Positions 53,092 to 62,353 are shown, counted from the first letter of the stretch. The stretch is 64,000 nucleotides of DNA from Candidatus Denitrolinea symbiosum (GCA_017312345.1 BLAA01000001.1:1488001-1552000), one strand, 5' to 3'. The notes: generated by a model from the letters alone, not told the origin. Translations and numbers: made by a program.

Positions 53092-54447
53092 GTGGAAATT
53101 GCCGCCAGGACCCGTCCAACGGGCATGTTCGGATTCATCATCGTCTGGCTCGGCCAGATCGTTTCGGTTTTGGCCTCCAATATGACCGGCTTCGGCCTGG
53201 CATTATGGATGTATAAACAGACCGAGAGCGCCACCGCCATGGGGCTGATGCAGGTGGCGTTCATCACGCCCTTCCTGATCCTTTCGCCCTTCGCGGGCGT
53301 GATGGTGGACCGTTACAACCGCAAACTGATGATGATGGTCAGCGACCTGGCGGCCGTGGTCGGCACAACTTTCGTGATGGTCATGTACGCCACAGGCCAT
53401 CTGCAATTCTGGCATCTTTATATCGCGGCGGTCTTGAACGGTTTGGGAAATACCTTCCAGTGGCCGGCGTATTCGGCGGCCATCAGCACGATGATCCCGA
53501 AGGAACAATACGGACGCGCCAACGGTTTGATGTCTCTTATCGACGCGGGGCCGGGCATCCTCGCGCCCATGCTGGCGGGCGTCATCCTGGCCCTCCCAAA
53601 CGTGGACGGCATGACGTGGATTTTGGCGCTGGACGTGACGACTTTCTTCGTCGCCATCGGCGCGCTGCTCATTGTCCACATTCCGCAGCCCGTGAAGACC
53701 GAAGAGGGACAGAGGGAAAGCGGCAATATCTGGAAGGAAGCCGCCTACGGTTTCAAATATATTTTTCAACGCCCCAGCCTGCTTGGTTTGCAACTGGTCT
53801 TTTTTGTGGGCAACCTGTTCGCCGGCATCCAATGGACCTTGTTCGCGCCCATGATCCTGGCGCGTACAGACCAGAACAGCATCGTCTTCGGCTCGGTGCA
53901 AACGGCGGGCGCGGTGGGCGGCGTGATCGGCGGCCTCGTGATGAGCGCCTGGGGCGGCGCGAAAAAACGCGTCCACGGCGTGTTGCTGGGTCACATTCTG
54001 ATTGGAATTGCCGGTATGTTTTTGGGAATCGGCCTGGGCCTGCCGGTCTGGATTCCCGCCATCGTCGCGGTGAACCTGTTCGTTCCGTGGATCAACGCGT
54101 CCAACCAGTCCATCTGGCAGGCCAAAGTCGCGCCCGACTTGCAGGGACGCGTCTTCTCGGCGCGGCGACTCATCGCCTGGTTCGCCAACCCGCTGACGCC
54201 CGTCATCGGCGGGACGCTGGCCGACTTCGTGATGGAACCCGCCATGCGGACCTCGAGCGGTCTTTCGCACGCCTTCTCCTGGCTGGTCGGTTCGGGACCC
54301 GGCGCGGGCATGGGCCTGCTGATGGTCTTTGCCAACCTCGGCGTGGCGCTCGTCGGCGTGACGGGATACTTCATTCCAGCCATTTATCGCGCCGAAACGC
54401 TTCTGCCCGACCACGATCAACTGCAAAAAGCAACAACTCCAGCGTGA
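53092..54447 (+). CDS. MFS transporter, second copy in the operon
   Basis: A 451-residue, 12-helix transporter (MFS_3/enterobactin-exporter-like) starting with a GTG. The opening MFGFIIVWLGQIVSVLASNMTG and AGVMVDRYNRKLMMMVSD (motif A) are typical. It is only distantly related to the first transporter of the operon. Gap to the previous gene is 20 bp. A strong intrinsic terminator follows and closes the operon. Confidence 0.83.
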   Translation: MEIAARTRPTGMFGFIIVWLGQIVSVLASNMTGFGLALWMYKQTESATAMGLMQVAFITPFLILSPFAGVMVDRYNRKLMMMVSDLAAVVGTTFVMVMYATGHLQFWHLYIAAVLNGLGNTFQWPAYSAAISTMIPKEQYGRANGLMSLIDAGPGILAPMLAGVILALPNVDGMTWILALDVTTFFVAIGALLIVHIPQPVKTEEGQRESGNIWKEAAYGFKYIFQRPSLLGLQLVFFVGNLFAGIQWTLFAPMILARTDQNSIVFGSVQTAGAVGGVIGGLVMSAWGGAKKRVHGVLLGHILIGIAGMFLGIGLGLPVWIPAIVAVNLFVPWINASNQSIWQAKVAPDLQGRVFSARRLIAWFANPLTPVIGGTLADFVMEPAMRTSSGLSHAFSWLVGSGPGAGMGLLMVFANLGVALVGVTGYFIPAIYRAETLLPDHDQLQKATTPA

Positions 54448-54467
54448 CATGAATTTCCCCTCCTCGC

Positions 54468-54496
54468 AAACGACCTGACTTTACGTCAGGTCGTTT
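54468..54496. terminator. Terminator between convergent genes
   Basis: AAACGACCTGAC and GTCAGGTCGTTT form a perfect 12-bp stem. It overlaps the end of the convergent SDR gene, whose stop codon is inside it. Confidence 0.8.
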
Positions 54497-55289
54497 GAGT
54501 CTTCGTATGCGTCTGTCGTCTCAACAGCAGCGGCCCGACGCGGTCAATGATCCAGCCGAAACTCAACTCCACCCACGGGACGATTCCCATCCAGCGCGGC
54601 ACATAGACCACGCGGCGCGGCCGCTGCAACAGCCTCCAGATCTCCCGCGCCACCACTTCCGAAGTCACGCCCACTTTTTCGGTGGGGACGTGTCCGCCGT
54701 TTTCCCGACTGAGCGCGGCCTCGCCGAACTCGGTCCGCACCGGTCCCGCCCGCACCACGCTGGCATGGACGCGCGTCCCGCGCAGTTCGCGCGCCAGCGC
54801 CGTGGTGAAATTATCCAAAAACGCCTTCGTCGCGCCGTACAGCGCGATGCCCTGGCTGGGGATGTTCCCCGAGATCGAACCCACGTTGACGATGTGTCCC
54901 CGGTTCCGCTCCCGCATCCCCGGCAGGAACAACGTCGTGAGGTGCGCGGCCGCCTCCACGTTGACCTGAAGCATATCGCGCGCCGTCTCCCAGCGCATCT
55001 CGTTGAAGTAACCGTACCAGCCGAACCCCGCGTTGTTGACGAGGACGTCCGCCGCGCCGACCTGCTCGAAGACGCGCCTGCGCTCCGCCTCCGACCCCAA
55101 ATCGGCCGCGAGCGCCTCGGCCTTTCCCCCCGCCGACGCGATCTCCGCGCGCAGCCCGAGCAGGCGTTCCATCCGACGCGCCACCAACACCACGCGCATC
55201 CCCGCCGCCGCGAGTCGACGCGCCGTCGCCTCCCCAATCCCCGACGACGCGCCGGTCACGATTGCAGTCTGATTCTTCCAGTCCATCAT
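54486..55289 (-). CDS. Short-chain dehydrogenase/reductase
   Basis: A 267-residue classical SDR. TGASSGIG (13-20) binds NAD(P), LVNNAGFG is the structural NNAG motif and the catalytic YxxxK is in YGATK, preceded by the active Ser in VGSISGN. The C-terminal hydrophobic helix (VPWVELSFGWIIDRVG) may associate with the membrane. Substrate unknown. Confidence 0.9.
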   Translation of the reverse strand: MMDWKNQTAIVTGASSGIGEATARRLAAAGMRVVLVARRMERLLGLRAEIASAGGKAEALAADLGSEAERRRVFEQVGAADVLVNNAGFGWYGYFNEMRWETARDMLQVNVEAAAHLTTLFLPGMRERNRGHIVNVGSISGNIPSQGIALYGATKAFLDNFTTALARELRGTRVHASVVRAGPVRTEFGEAALSRENGGHVPTEKVGVTSEVVAREIWRLLQRPRRVVYVPRWMGIVPWVELSFGWIIDRVGPLLLRRQTHTKTQTT

Positions 55290-55305
55290 TGCCAGGTTTG
55301 CGCGC

Positions 55306-56169
55306 TTATGCGATCAGGTCTTCCATCAACTCCATCGGGGCCACCGCCGCGCCGACGATGCCGGGACCGGTGTGGACGCCCAGCACCGGCGAGATGCGCA
55401 TCACTTCCAGTTTGGCGATGTTGAGTTTGGACTTCAATTCGTCGGCCAGAACGTCCGCTTTTTCCGCGAAACGTCCGTGCAGCACAGTGACCCAGACGGG
55501 CGTGCGCGCGTATTTTTCGAGGAGATGGTCCGTGATGGCGGCCATGGATTTGCCGAGCGTGCGTTCGGTTTTCACGGTGGAATATTTTCCGTCCGTGTCC
55601 ACGCGGATGACGGGTTTCAGGTTCAACAGCGCGCCCGCGATGGCTTTCACGCGTCCGATGCGCCCGCCGCGGGCGAGATATTCCAGCGTGTCGAGCGTGT
55701 AGATCACTTCGGTCTGCTCGCGGAGCTTCTCCAGCCTTTCTTGAATGGCGTGCAACGCCCAACCGGCCTTGTCGGCCAGGGCGGCGGCCATCACCTGGAA
55801 GCGCTCGCCGCCGGAGAGGGTGAGCGTGTCCCAAAAGGAAACGTCCGCTTCGGGCTTGGCTTGCTCGCCGCCTTCCCGCGCGGAATTGATCGTCCCGCTC
55901 AGCCCCGAAGAGATGTGGATGGACAGGATCTTCTCTCCCGCCTGCGCCGCCTTGCGATACAACTCCGCGAACAGCCCGGTGGACGGCATGGCCGTCGTCG
56001 GGATCTGCGGACGCATGGCTTCGAGCCGGTCGTAGAACGCGTCGGCGCTGATGTCGGCGGAGTTGATCTCGCCTTCGGGGAACTGGATGAACAGCGGCGC
56101 CTGAATGATGCCGAGTTCTTCCAATTCTTCGGCGGGCATGTCCGCCGCGCAATCGGTAACGATTTTCAT
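55306..56169 (-). CDS. DegV-family fatty-acid-binding protein
   Basis: A 287-residue EDD-fold protein. It opens with MKIVTDCAADMPAEELEE, has ISSGLSGTINSA and ARGGRIGRVKAIAGALLNLKP, all standard for DegV/FakB. Family members bind a fatty acid and present it to the FakA kinase for phospholipid synthesis. FakA is not in the window. The ATG at 56167-56169 with GGAG upstream is used. Confidence 0.9.
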   Translation of the reverse strand: MKIVTDCAADMPAEELEELGIIQAPLFIQFPEGEINSADISADAFYDRLEAMRPQIPTTAMPSTGLFAELYRKAAQAGEKILSIHISSGLSGTINSAREGGEQAKPEADVSFWDTLTLSGGERFQVMAAALADKAGWALHAIQERLEKLREQTEVIYTLDTLEYLARGGRIGRVKAIAGALLNLKPVIRVDTDGKYSTVKTERTLGKSMAAITDHLLEKYARTPVWVTVLHGRFAEKADVLADELKSKLNIAKLEVMRISPVLGVHTGPGIVGAAVAPMELMEDLIA

Positions 56170-56292
56170 TGTGTGTCTCCTATTTGGTGAAGTCATTGCC
56201 CTGAGTGCAGGGTCGGTTCGTGACCCACAGTCAATGGACAGATTTTTGGTAACATCTAATTTTTATTCGCTGCCCTTCGGGAGGGCAGGGAA

Positions 56293-57288
56293 CTACTCTC
56301 TGTTCTCTAATCTCTGTTCTCGCTTCTCCCGAAACCATTTCACCGTATCCGACAGGGTCTCAAAGATCGAGCGCGGCTTGTAGCTGAGTTCGCGCGTCGC
56401 CTTGGCGTGGCTGATGTTCGAATTGCTCCGCAGCACCTCCAGCGAATATGGCGTGAACTTCGGCGTGGCGTGCGCGAGACGGTAGTACATCGGCGTGAAC
56501 AGGGCGAAGAATTTCGCCAGGTCGAACGGGACCTTCATTTGGAAGAAGCCGCGTCCCGTGATCTCGCGGATCGTTTCGAGCAGGTAGCGCACCGAAATAT
56601 TGTTTCCAGATAAAATGTAACTCTCGCCGCGCTTGCCCTTCTCCGCCGCGGCGATGAGACCGTCGGCCACGTCGCGCACGTCCACGAAGTTGTAGGCGCC
56701 GTCCACGTAGAGCGAGGGTTTGGCCTCGGCCGCGTCGTGGATGAGGGAACCCATCATCGAGCCGCGGTAGTCGTGGGGGCCGATGACGCCCGTCGGGCAG
56801 ACGACGACCGCCTCCAGTCCAGCCTGAGCCGCATCCAGCACTTCGAGAGTCGCCTCCGCTTTCGAGCGGTCATACGCGCCGTAGGGATTGTCCATGTCGT
56901 AGGGGATGTTCTCGTCAATGACGCCGTTCTCCACCCGCTTGATGGCGTGGATCGAACTCGTGTACACCATCTTCTTCACGCCCGTTTCCCGCGCGGCCTT
57001 CAGGACGTTCTTCGTCCCCTCCACGTTGACTTTGCGGACGAACGGGTCGGGTCCCGGCATGATCGAGATGACGCCCGCCAGGTGGAAGATGCCCTTGACG
57101 CCGCGCAGAGGCTCGAACAGCGAATCCAGATTCAGCACGTCGCCTTCCACCGCCTCCACGTCCAGACCTTTGAGCGGTTCGCGGCTTTCGCCCGGCAGGA
57201 TCAACGCCCGGACCTTTTCGCCGCGTTCCAGAAGTTTTCGCACGAGGACGTTTCCGATATGTCCTGTCGCGCCTGTTACCAACCACAT
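56293..57288 (-). CDS. NAD-dependent epimerase/dehydratase
   Basis: A 331-residue extended SDR. WLVTGATGHIGN is the nucleotide-binding turn, VYTSSIHA carries the active Ser, and YDRSKAEAT holds the YxxxK pair. It resembles NAD(P)-dependent sugar epimerases and dihydroflavonol-4-reductase-like enzymes that reduce carbonyls. It is 63 bp downstream of the TetR regulator on the same strand and is probably under its control. The ATG at 57286-57288 has GGAGG. Confidence 0.87.
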   Translation of the reverse strand: MWLVTGATGHIGNVLVRKLLERGEKVRALILPGESREPLKGLDVEAVEGDVLNLDSLFEPLRGVKGIFHLAGVISIMPGPDPFVRKVNVEGTKNVLKAARETGVKKMVYTSSIHAIKRVENGVIDENIPYDMDNPYGAYDRSKAEATLEVLDAAQAGLEAVVVCPTGVIGPHDYRGSMMGSLIHDAAEAKPSLYVDGAYNFVDVRDVADGLIAAAEKGKRGESYILSGNNISVRYLLETIREITGRGFFQMKVPFDLAKFFALFTPMYYRLAHATPKFTPYSLEVLRSNSNISHAKATRELSYKPRSIFETLSDTVKWFREKREQRLENRE

Positions 57289-57351
57289 ATTGCCTCCAAT
57301 GGGTTCTCGCATCCTCGGCGCCTCAAACGCCAGCGAGGTTTGAGAACGCTG

Positions 57352-57936
57352 TTATGCTTTTACCAAACTGGTCATCATCAATTGAACTGTGTCGCGCGCC
57401 ACCTTGTCCCATTTCGCGCCTTCGGGATCGAGCAGGCTTTGCAGCAGGAGTCCCATCGCCGTGGAGACGATCAGCCGCGCGGCCAGGTCGGGGTTCACGT
57501 CCACGAACGAGCCTTCCGCGATCCCCTTTTTGATGAGCGAAGCGAACTGCTTGTGATAGCGGCGGTAGGGAGCGACGCTGGCCTGCCACACTTTTTCGTC
57601 GCGGCTGGCCTGCTGTAAAAATTCGAGGAACATGGGCAGGTTTTCGCTGGCGGATTCAAAAATGTACGGGAAATATTCCGTCATCATTTGGAACGTTTCG
57701 GGCATGGGACGTCCCCTCGAGGCTTCGATGGCCTGGTCGAAAGTTTGGAGCCAGCCGTCGAGCAGGGCCAGAAATACGTCCTGTTTCGTTTTGAAATGAT
57801 GATAGAAAGCGCCTTTGCTGACCCCTGCCTGTTCGCAGATATTGTCCACGCTGGCGGCGTTGTAGCCGTTGATCGAAAATTGTTTGACGGCGGCTTCGAG
57901 AATGCGCGTCCGTGTCTCTTCGCTGCGTTGCTGCAT
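57352..57936 (-). CDS. TetR-family repressor
   Basis: A 194-residue regulator. The N-terminal helix-turn-helix is RILEAAVKQFSINGYNAASV followed by NICEQAGVSKGAFYHHFKTK, the classic TetR DNA-binding motif. The C-terminal ligand domain is AcrR/QacR-like. A perfect palindrome overlaps its own promoter, so it is expected to be autorepressed and to control the downstream epimerase gene. The ligand is unknown. Confidence 0.92.
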   Translation of the reverse strand: MQQRSEETRTRILEAAVKQFSINGYNAASVDNICEQAGVSKGAFYHHFKTKQDVFLALLDGWLQTFDQAIEASRGRPMPETFQMMTEYFPYIFESASENLPMFLEFLQQASRDEKVWQASVAPYRRYHKQFASLIKKGIAEGSFVDVNPDLAARLIVSTAMGLLLQSLLDPEGAKWDKVARDTVQLMMTSLVKA

Positions 57937-57989
57937 AGTTCACCTTTTTCCCTCCGTATGAACGGGAGGGTAGCGGGAAATGAAAACAA

Positions 57990-58003
57990 ACCGACTAGTC
58001 GGT
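57990..58003 (-). promoter_or_regulatory. TetR operator palindrome
   Basis: ACCGACTAGTCGGT is a perfect 14-bp palindrome placed at the expected transcription start of the TetR gene, a few bases after its -10 box. Palindromes of this style are typical TetR-family sites. Confidence 0.75.
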
Positions 58004-58006
58004 ATT

Positions 58007-58035
58007 TTTATACCCGTAAAAGATTGCGCTGTCAA
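58007..58035 (-). promoter_or_regulatory. Promoter of the tetR-epimerase operon
   Basis: TTGACA (58030-58035), a 17-bp spacer and TATAAA (58007-58012) on the minus strand, immediately followed by the operator palindrome. The remaining 110 bp to the glycosyltransferase end hold a GCGCGCT/AGCGCGC hairpin at about 58108-58123. Confidence 0.8.
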
Positions 58036-58145
58036 GGCAGGGAAGTTTACAGGAAGTTAAGAAAAAAAGACGGCGGGAAGCGACGAGAAGGTCTTTTACG
58101 CAAGGCGTATTGCGCGCGCTCTAGCGCGCTTTTGCAAGAGGTCTA

Positions 58146-59459
58146 TTACAGAGCGACCGGGCTGGTTTTCCCCAACCGCCGCATCACCTCCAGCGCGGCG
58201 GACGTCATTTTTTCGGAGGAGAAATTTTCGAAGATACCCTGCCGTCCCTGCTGACCCAACTGCCTGCGCAATTCTGCATCGCGTAAAAGGATCGCCAGTT
58301 TCTCGGCGAGGTCGGCGCTATCGTGCGGACGATGCAGGATTCCGCCTTGGGTGGCGTTTACCCATTCGGGATACGCTCCATGCTCGGGTTGGACGACTGG
58401 TACGCCAGCGGCGAGCGCTTCGAGAATGGAGATGCCCTTTGGCTCACGATACGGCGCAGGGACGGAGAAAACGTCTATCTGTCTGAAGAAGTTCAATTTT
58501 TCGTCGCGTTCCAATGTGCCTAACAATTTGACCCGGTCTTCGAGGCGGTTATCCCTGATAGTTTTGCGGATGCCGTCGAGGTAGGTTTTGTAGGCGCGGC
58601 TGACGTATCCGCCTGCGAGCAATTGCAGGTTCGGGAATTCGCCGGAGCGGGCGAGGCGTAGGAACGCGTCCACGAGCAGATGCAGCCCCTTTTCCGGAAC
58701 GAAGCGGGCGAAGAATCCGATCGTCAGCGGGCGCGGGGAGGAGTCGGGAGTCAGATTGCGGTAATCGTCCAGCGCGATGCCGGGCCAGACTACGTCAATT
58801 TTTGAAGCGTCTAGCCCCACCCACTTTGAAAACATGTCGCCGTAGTAGCCGCTGATTGCGAGGAAGCGATCCACATCCTGCGCGCGTTCGCGGATCAATT
58901 TCAGCGCCTCGTTTTGATACGGCTGGGGGAGCCCTTCGAGGAAAATATCTTCACCGTGTAGCCCGCAGGTGATCGGAACTTGAAGCGAACGTTTGAATTG
59001 GCGCGCGACGCCGATCATCAGCGCGTTGGTGATGTGGATTATGTCGGGCTGATAATGCGTTTTGACCCAGCCGACGAACTCATCCAAAAGTTCGCGCTGG
59101 TTGCCGCTCTCGCCTTTTAACATGGAGACGGTCATCTCGGCGTTTGCGACGGGATCTACCGCGCTGCCGATATCGAAGCGCGGCATCAAACGCAGGAAGG
59201 CTTGCGCGCCGGCGATCCGCAAGAGGAGGTCGCGCCCCAAAAAAGGATGCGGGTATTTTTGAAGTAAATAGGCTTTGATGCCGCCGAAGAAAATTTTCCG
59301 TTCGCCGACGTTCTCTTCATCCAAGCGCATGGGCGTATACAGCGGGAACATGGTGACGTCTTCGCCGGCGGTTTTCATCCCTGCGGCGAGCGCGTTGTCG
59401 TGCATGCAACTTCCGCAGAACATGTTCGCGGCGCCTGTGGCAATGTAGATGATCTTCAT
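58146..59459 (-). CDS. Glycosyltransferase family 4
   Basis: A 437-residue GT-B glycosyltransferase. IATGAANMFCGSCMHDNALA is the N-terminal acceptor loop region, and the C-terminal nucleotide-sugar domain has TIGFFARFVPEKGLHLLVDA and the EPKGISILEALAAGVPVV donor-binding motif. Acceptor and donor unknown. It overlaps the upstream methyltransferase gene by 4 bp, so the two probably act in the same pathway, such as glycolipid or natural-product assembly. Confidence 0.9.
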   Translation of the reverse strand: MKIIYIATGAANMFCGSCMHDNALAAGMKTAGEDVTMFPLYTPMRLDEENVGERKIFFGGIKAYLLQKYPHPFLGRDLLLRIAGAQAFLRLMPRFDIGSAVDPVANAEMTVSMLKGESGNQRELLDEFVGWVKTHYQPDIIHITNALMIGVARQFKRSLQVPITCGLHGEDIFLEGLPQPYQNEALKLIRERAQDVDRFLAISGYYGDMFSKWVGLDASKIDVVWPGIALDDYRNLTPDSSPRPLTIGFFARFVPEKGLHLLVDAFLRLARSGEFPNLQLLAGGYVSRAYKTYLDGIRKTIRDNRLEDRVKLLGTLERDEKLNFFRQIDVFSVPAPYREPKGISILEALAAGVPVVQPEHGAYPEWVNATQGGILHRPHDSADLAEKLAILLRDAELRRQLGQQGRQGIFENFSSEKMTSAALEVMRRLGKTSPVAL

Positions 59460-60127
59460 GCTTTCTTTCCCAATACGATCTCAACCGGCAGACCCCACAT
59501 GGATGAGCCAGTTACATCTTGAATCGTAAACCCGCTTTGTTCGATGACTTGCCGTGCAAAGATGGGACGGCAATCGGCGTAATTCGGCATAATTTCATGG
59601 AACCATTCGTACAGGCGCACCGCCAGACCGGGCGGATTTGTCTTGGTCATCGAAACGACCGCCAGCCTGCCGCCGTTCCGCAACATGCGATGACACTCCT
59701 GTAGCACGCGAGGAATTTCGGGGGTGTCGAAGAGTTCGAGCGTGAAGCTCATAAAGATTCCGTCGAGGCTCTCCGCTTCGATAAAGTTGAGGTTTGCCGC
59801 GTCGCCCAAATGCAGTTCGACGCGTTCGCTCAGCGCTTCCCTTTGCAGGCGCGCGCGTGCGATCGCCAGCATCCCATCTGAGATGTCCACGCCGAGGACG
59901 CGTCCTTCCGACCCGACGGCTTTTGCCAGCGCGACGAGGCAATGTCCCGTTCCGAAACCTATCTCTAAAATCTTTTCGCGGGGCTGGGCGGATAATTTCT
60001 GCAATCCCCAATCGCGATACTTCTTTTCGGTACTTCCCGCGATCGCATCGTACCAGCGGCTGAGACGGTTATAACTGGCGCGTGCGTCTTCTTTCGAGCG
60101 GTTCACGCGGCGGATGATTGTGTCCAT
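59456..60127 (-). CDS. UbiE-like class I methyltransferase
   Basis: A 223-residue methyltransferase with motif I KILEIGFGTGHCLV, GVDISDGMLAIARAR and RNGGRLAVVSM. It resembles UbiE/COQ5-type C-methyltransferases. The ATG at 60125-60127 is used; a TTG at 60148 would add seven residues. Coupled to the glycosyltransferase through a 4-bp overlap. Confidence 0.85.
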   Translation of the reverse strand: MDTIIRRVNRSKEDARASYNRLSRWYDAIAGSTEKKYRDWGLQKLSAQPREKILEIGFGTGHCLVALAKAVGSEGRVLGVDISDGMLAIARARLQREALSERVELHLGDAANLNFIEAESLDGIFMSFTLELFDTPEIPRVLQECHRMLRNGGRLAVVSMTKTNPPGLAVRLYEWFHEIMPNYADCRPIFARQVIEQSGFTIQDVTGSSMWGLPVEIVLGKKA

Positions 60128-60405
60128 GGATTCGGGCTCGCTTTTCAAGCATGAGTTTTGTTCGAGAAAACGGTTCTTTCGTTTGATTACGGGACAACGG
60201 AAAAATTATAACCCACTGTCCCCCATTGTCGGCGTTTTGGACGGGTTCTCGGAAAATCGGGTTTGGAGCGGTTGGCGCGGCGCGTTCTTTGCCGATGGCT
60301 GGTTCAGCCCATCGGCTTTTTGTCCCGTCCAGACGCTGTATAAGTTGAGGCAGCCGACATGAAATCATTTCCCTTTACCCGCCGCGTAATGAGTGGAGAG
60401 ATGGA

Positions 60406-60639
60406 ATGGCAGAAAAGTTAACGTTTCAATATGACCGCGAGGCCGATATTTTGTACATCAATACCGTTCCGCCTTATGCCGAACAGGAATCGGAGGAACT
60501 GGAAGATGAAATCATCGTGCGGCTAAATCCGAAAACGGGCAAGGTGGAAAATTTTGAAGCGCTGTTCTTTACCGGCCGCTTGCTTCGGAGCGAGTTGTTC
60601 TCTTTGCCCGTCATAGCCGATTTGAAACAGGCGATTTAA
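60406..60639 (+). CDS. DUF2283 protein
   Basis: A 77-residue protein of the DUF2283 family: QYDREADILYI at the start, then ESEELEDEIIVRLNPKTGKV. These small proteins are often next to toxin-like genes, but none lies here and the role is unknown. GGAGAG precedes the ATG. Confidence 0.75.
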   Translation: MAEKLTFQYDREADILYINTVPPYAEQESEELEDEIIVRLNPKTGKVENFEALFFTGRLLRSELFSLPVIADLKQAI

Positions 60640-60750
60640 CTCAAAGTTTATCGCTTCGCTTCGACCCTCCCTGTGGTGGTCAGCGCGGCACATCCGCGTA
60701 GCGGAAATATCCACACCGCGCCGATGACGAGAAGGGACGCGCCGCGCAGG

Positions 60751-61626
60751 TCAAACTTCGATCCCCAGCCACAAGCGGATCAGGTATCCGAGTCCGAAGC
60801 TGAACGCGGCCACGCTCAGGCTCAAGACCGCCATCTCCAGGAATCGCTCGCGGAAGGATTCTTCCTTGGCGACCGAGATGTAATAGTTGAAGACCGCGAT
60901 GATGATCACCGCGGTCGTCAACGCGATGACAAGGTCGAGGATGTAAGTGGACGGGCTGATGAGATACGGCAGGACGAGCAGGCTTACGGTGATGATGTAA
61001 GCGATGCCCGTGTAGACCGCGGCGCGCACGGGATGCTTGTCCGTCTTTTCGGAGCGGGTGGACAGATACTCGCTCGCGGCCATCGAAAGCGAGGCGGCGA
61101 TGCCCGTGATGAGGCCCGAAAGGGCGATCAACTTTCCGTTCTGGAGGGCCAGCGTCAGTCCCGCGAGCGCGCCGGTCAATTCCACCAGCGCGTCGTTCAG
61201 TCCAAGCACGACCGAGCCGGCGTAGCGGAGCCGCTCCTCGTCCAGCATTCCCAGCAGTTGGTGTTCGTGTTTGCTCTCTTCATCGTGATATTGCCTCGCT
61301 TCGGGGACCGCCTGGGCGACGGCGTCGTAATTGGCCTGCGCTTTTTCCTCGCCCATCTCCATCAACTTTACGCCGAAGGTGAAGCCCAGGACGCGGCTCA
61401 CGAGATAATAGAACCAGACTTTGAAGCGGTCAGGCTGGACGTCCTGCCCGCTGTATTTTTTCCATCCCTGATAGTGACGCAGTTCATCGTCCGCGATCTC
61501 TTGCAGGATTTTCGCGTTTCCGGGCGAGTTGACTTTTTTCGCGAGTTTGCTGTAGATGTGATATTCCGTGATTTCCGAACGTTGAAACGACAAGATCTTG
61601 CGGCGGATTTCTTCGCTGACTGGCAT
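60751..61626 (-). CDS. Ferritin-like/VIT1 fusion, membrane iron protein
   Basis: A 291-residue fusion. Residues 1-130 form a four-helix ferritin-like domain with metal-binding ExxH-type ligands (RSEITEYHIYSKLAK, IADDELRHYQGW, YHDEESKHEHQLLG). Residues 135-291 form a CCC1/VIT1-type membrane transporter (VVLGLNDALVELTGALAG, AASLSMAASEYLSTRSE). This arrangement is known from MbfA-like iron exporters, which move iron out of the cytosol. Iron or manganese is the likely cargo. The ATG at 61624-61626 has AGGAG. Confidence 0.85.
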   Translation of the reverse strand: MPVSEEIRRKILSFQRSEITEYHIYSKLAKKVNSPGNAKILQEIADDELRHYQGWKKYSGQDVQPDRFKVWFYYLVSRVLGFTFGVKLMEMGEEKAQANYDAVAQAVPEARQYHDEESKHEHQLLGMLDEERLRYAGSVVLGLNDALVELTGALAGLTLALQNGKLIALSGLITGIAASLSMAASEYLSTRSEKTDKHPVRAAVYTGIAYIITVSLLVLPYLISPSTYILDLVIALTTAVIIIAVFNYYISVAKEESFRERFLEMAVLSLSVAAFSFGLGYLIRLWLGIEV

Positions 61627-61936
61627 GATGGATTTTGGCTCCTTTTTCCTGATTCTAATTCATTTCTGCGGCGTTTAAATGCCCGCGCTTCCAAAGGTAA
61701 GATTCGAACTCCCGCGCGAGTCGTTTATTGTGCGCGCTTCCTCCCTTTGAGAGAAGGGCGGACTGGAAGAGCCGCCGCGCGGCTTCAGTGAGTCAGACAA
61801 CGCCAGAGGACGTTTCTTACATGCGGATTGCGCGCGTTCCGGGCCGCGTGAACCATGAAAGACGGACGGTTTTCCGCCGGGAACTTTTGGCTTCGATTTG
61901 CGTCAATGAATAAAATAACCTTCAACGGAGAAAAAA
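61627..61936. other. 310-bp gene-free region
   Basis: Divergent space between the ferritin/VIT1 gene and the META lipoprotein gene, so it must hold two promoters, but no pair of good hexamers stands out. A GTTCGAATC string near 61690 looks like a tRNA T-loop but has no pairing arms. Confidence 0.4.
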
Positions 61937-62353
61937 ATGAAAAAGTCTTTACTGAGTTTGATCGTCGCGTTTGCCCTCATGGGAATTTTACTCTCGGCTT
62001 GCTCAGGCGGCGCGCCGGCGGATGTCGCTGGCGAGTGGCGGCTGGTTTCGTACGGCCCTGTGTCCAACCAGAAACCAGTCGAGCAGGATACCTCCATCAC
62101 CTTCAGCGCGGACGGCCGCTTCAACGGCAACCTCGGATGCAATACCTTCGGCGGCAGTTACAAGGTTTCGGGCGCGAAGATCGAGTTCGGCGCCGGCATG
62201 ACCACGCTGATGGCGTGCCAGCCGCCCATTGACCAACAGGAGAGCGCGGTCCTGGCAGTGCTTGCAGACACCGCCGCGTTCACCTTGACCGGCGACACGC
62301 TGACCATCGTCTCGGCGGACGGCAGCTCGTCGGTGAGGCTGATGAAGAAGTAA
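61937..62353 (+). CDS. META-domain (HslJ-like) lipoprotein
   Basis: A 138-residue lipoprotein with signal peptide and lipobox (LMGILLSAC) followed by one META domain: GEWRLVSYG, ITFSADGRFNGNLGCNTFGG, MTTLMACQPP and LTIVSADGSSSVRL. The HslJ family is linked to heat shock and novobiocin resistance in E. coli; the molecular role is unknown. GGAG precedes the ATG. A strong terminator follows. Confidence 0.88.
   Translation: MKKSLLSLIVAFALMGILLSACSGGAPADVAGEWRLVSYGPVSNQKPVEQDTSITFSADGRFNGNLGCNTFGGSYKVSGAKIEFGAGMTTLMACQPPIDQQESAVLAVLADTAAFTLTGDTLTIVSADGSSSVRLMKK

Noticed and set aside
61685-61720. tRNA-like T-loop (GTTCGAATC on the minus strand)
   Set aside because: The flanking bases do not form a T stem and no anticodon or acceptor arm can be built.
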